Assembly (NCBI GenBank): GCA_002869605.1
Contig: PKUI01000105.1
Location: 1-15,279 of the forward strand
Direction of reading: 5' to 3'
From: Desulfuromonas sp.
GTDB lineage: Bacteria > Desulfobacterota > Desulfuromonadia > Desulfuromonadales > SZUA-401
Length of the DNA stretch: 15,279 nucleotides
The notes under the pieces are model-generated. The model did not search any database, had not been told where the DNA came from, and saw only the letters and a list, made by a program, of their open reading frames with translations. The translations under genes and the position numbers were made by a program. Positions within the stretch are counted from its first letter, which is position 1. Every line of letters begins with the position of its first letter. Shown here piece by piece: positions 15,107 through 15,279 of the stretch.

Positions 15107-15279
15107 ATGAAAAACGTTGAAGTTGAAATCAAGGTTCCCTACGAAACCCGCTATCTCTCCCTGATCGGAAAGATTGGTGAGGATGTGGTGCGCACGCTCA
15201 GGCGTCTGAGGGGGGATCGGGAAGAACTGGCCTACCAGGTGAATCTGGTTTTAACCGAGGCGATTGCCAACGTGATTCA
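15107..15279 (+). CDS. Anti-sigma-factor-type serine kinase (RsbW/SpoIIAB-like), 5' part only
   Basis: Only the first 57 codons are inside the window and the frame is still open at the edge. The opening (M-K-N-V-E-V-E-I-K-V-P ... Y-L-S-L-I-G-K-I-G-E) and the helix V-N-L-V-L-T-E-A-I-A-N-V-I match the start of GHKL-type serine kinases. The Glu and Asn of E-A-I-A-N would be the N-box that holds the metal and ATP. AGGA lies 6 nt before the ATG, and the gene follows the STAS gene by 24 bp. It should phosphorylate the STAS protein and hold an unknown target. The G1/G2 ATP boxes lie outside the window, so activity cannot be judged. Confidence 0.85.
   Translation, partial: MKNVEVEIKVPYETRYLSLIGKIGEDVVRTLRRLRGDREELAYQVNLVLTEAIANVI

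Overview
The window reads as a chromosomal segment of a Gram-negative, anaerobe-type bacterium, most likely a Desulfuromonadales/Geobacterales-like member of the Desulfobacterota. This is inferred from gene content and protein style (LPS-type acyltransferase, LolB-like and TPR lipoproteins, transporter-type sensor proteins, partner-switching genes), not from a marker gene. GC content is moderate. Coding density is high and no mobile element, CRISPR array or rRNA is visible.

Layout. (1) 1-906: a tRNA-Val(CAC) on the minus strand with a strong promoter and a bidirectional terminator; a minus-strand YbgC-type acyl-CoA thioesterase whose promoter spacer contains a hyphenated palindrome; and a divergent leader for the next gene. 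(2) 907-2243: an O-acetylhomoserine sulfhydrylase-type PLP enzyme with its own terminator. (3) 2308-3727, minus: a LpxL/HtrB-family acyltransferase followed by TrmL, with a good extended -10 promoter. (4) 3764-4179, minus: a stand-alone CheY-like receiver with a terminator. (5) 4283-9431, minus: a tightly packed set of a TPR lipoprotein, a LolB/DUF4292-like lipoprotein, a family 5 solute-binding lipoprotein and one OppB/DppB-type permease. The second permease and the ATPases of a normal Opp/Dpp system are absent here. (6) 9536-15279, plus: a divergently transcribed, translationally coupled set of an APH-like/P-loop kinase fusion, a 79-aa two-helix membrane protein, a 1072-aa SLC5-STAC-GAF-PP2C protein, a STAS anti-sigma-factor antagonist, and the beginning of an RsbW/SpoIIAB-like kinase cut by the window edge.

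The most interesting region is (6). A sodium/solute-symporter-like sensor of the CbrA type carries a SpoIIE/RsbU-type PP2C phosphatase where CbrA has a histidine kinase. It is followed directly by the phosphatase's expected substrate (STAS protein, candidate Ser57) and that substrate's expected kinase. My reading is a transporter-gated partner-switching pathway: solute or ion sensing in the membrane, dephosphorylation of the STAS protein, and sequestration of the anti-sigma kinase. The final target is not in the window.

All gene calls come from motif recognition by eye. Promoters are consensus matches only.
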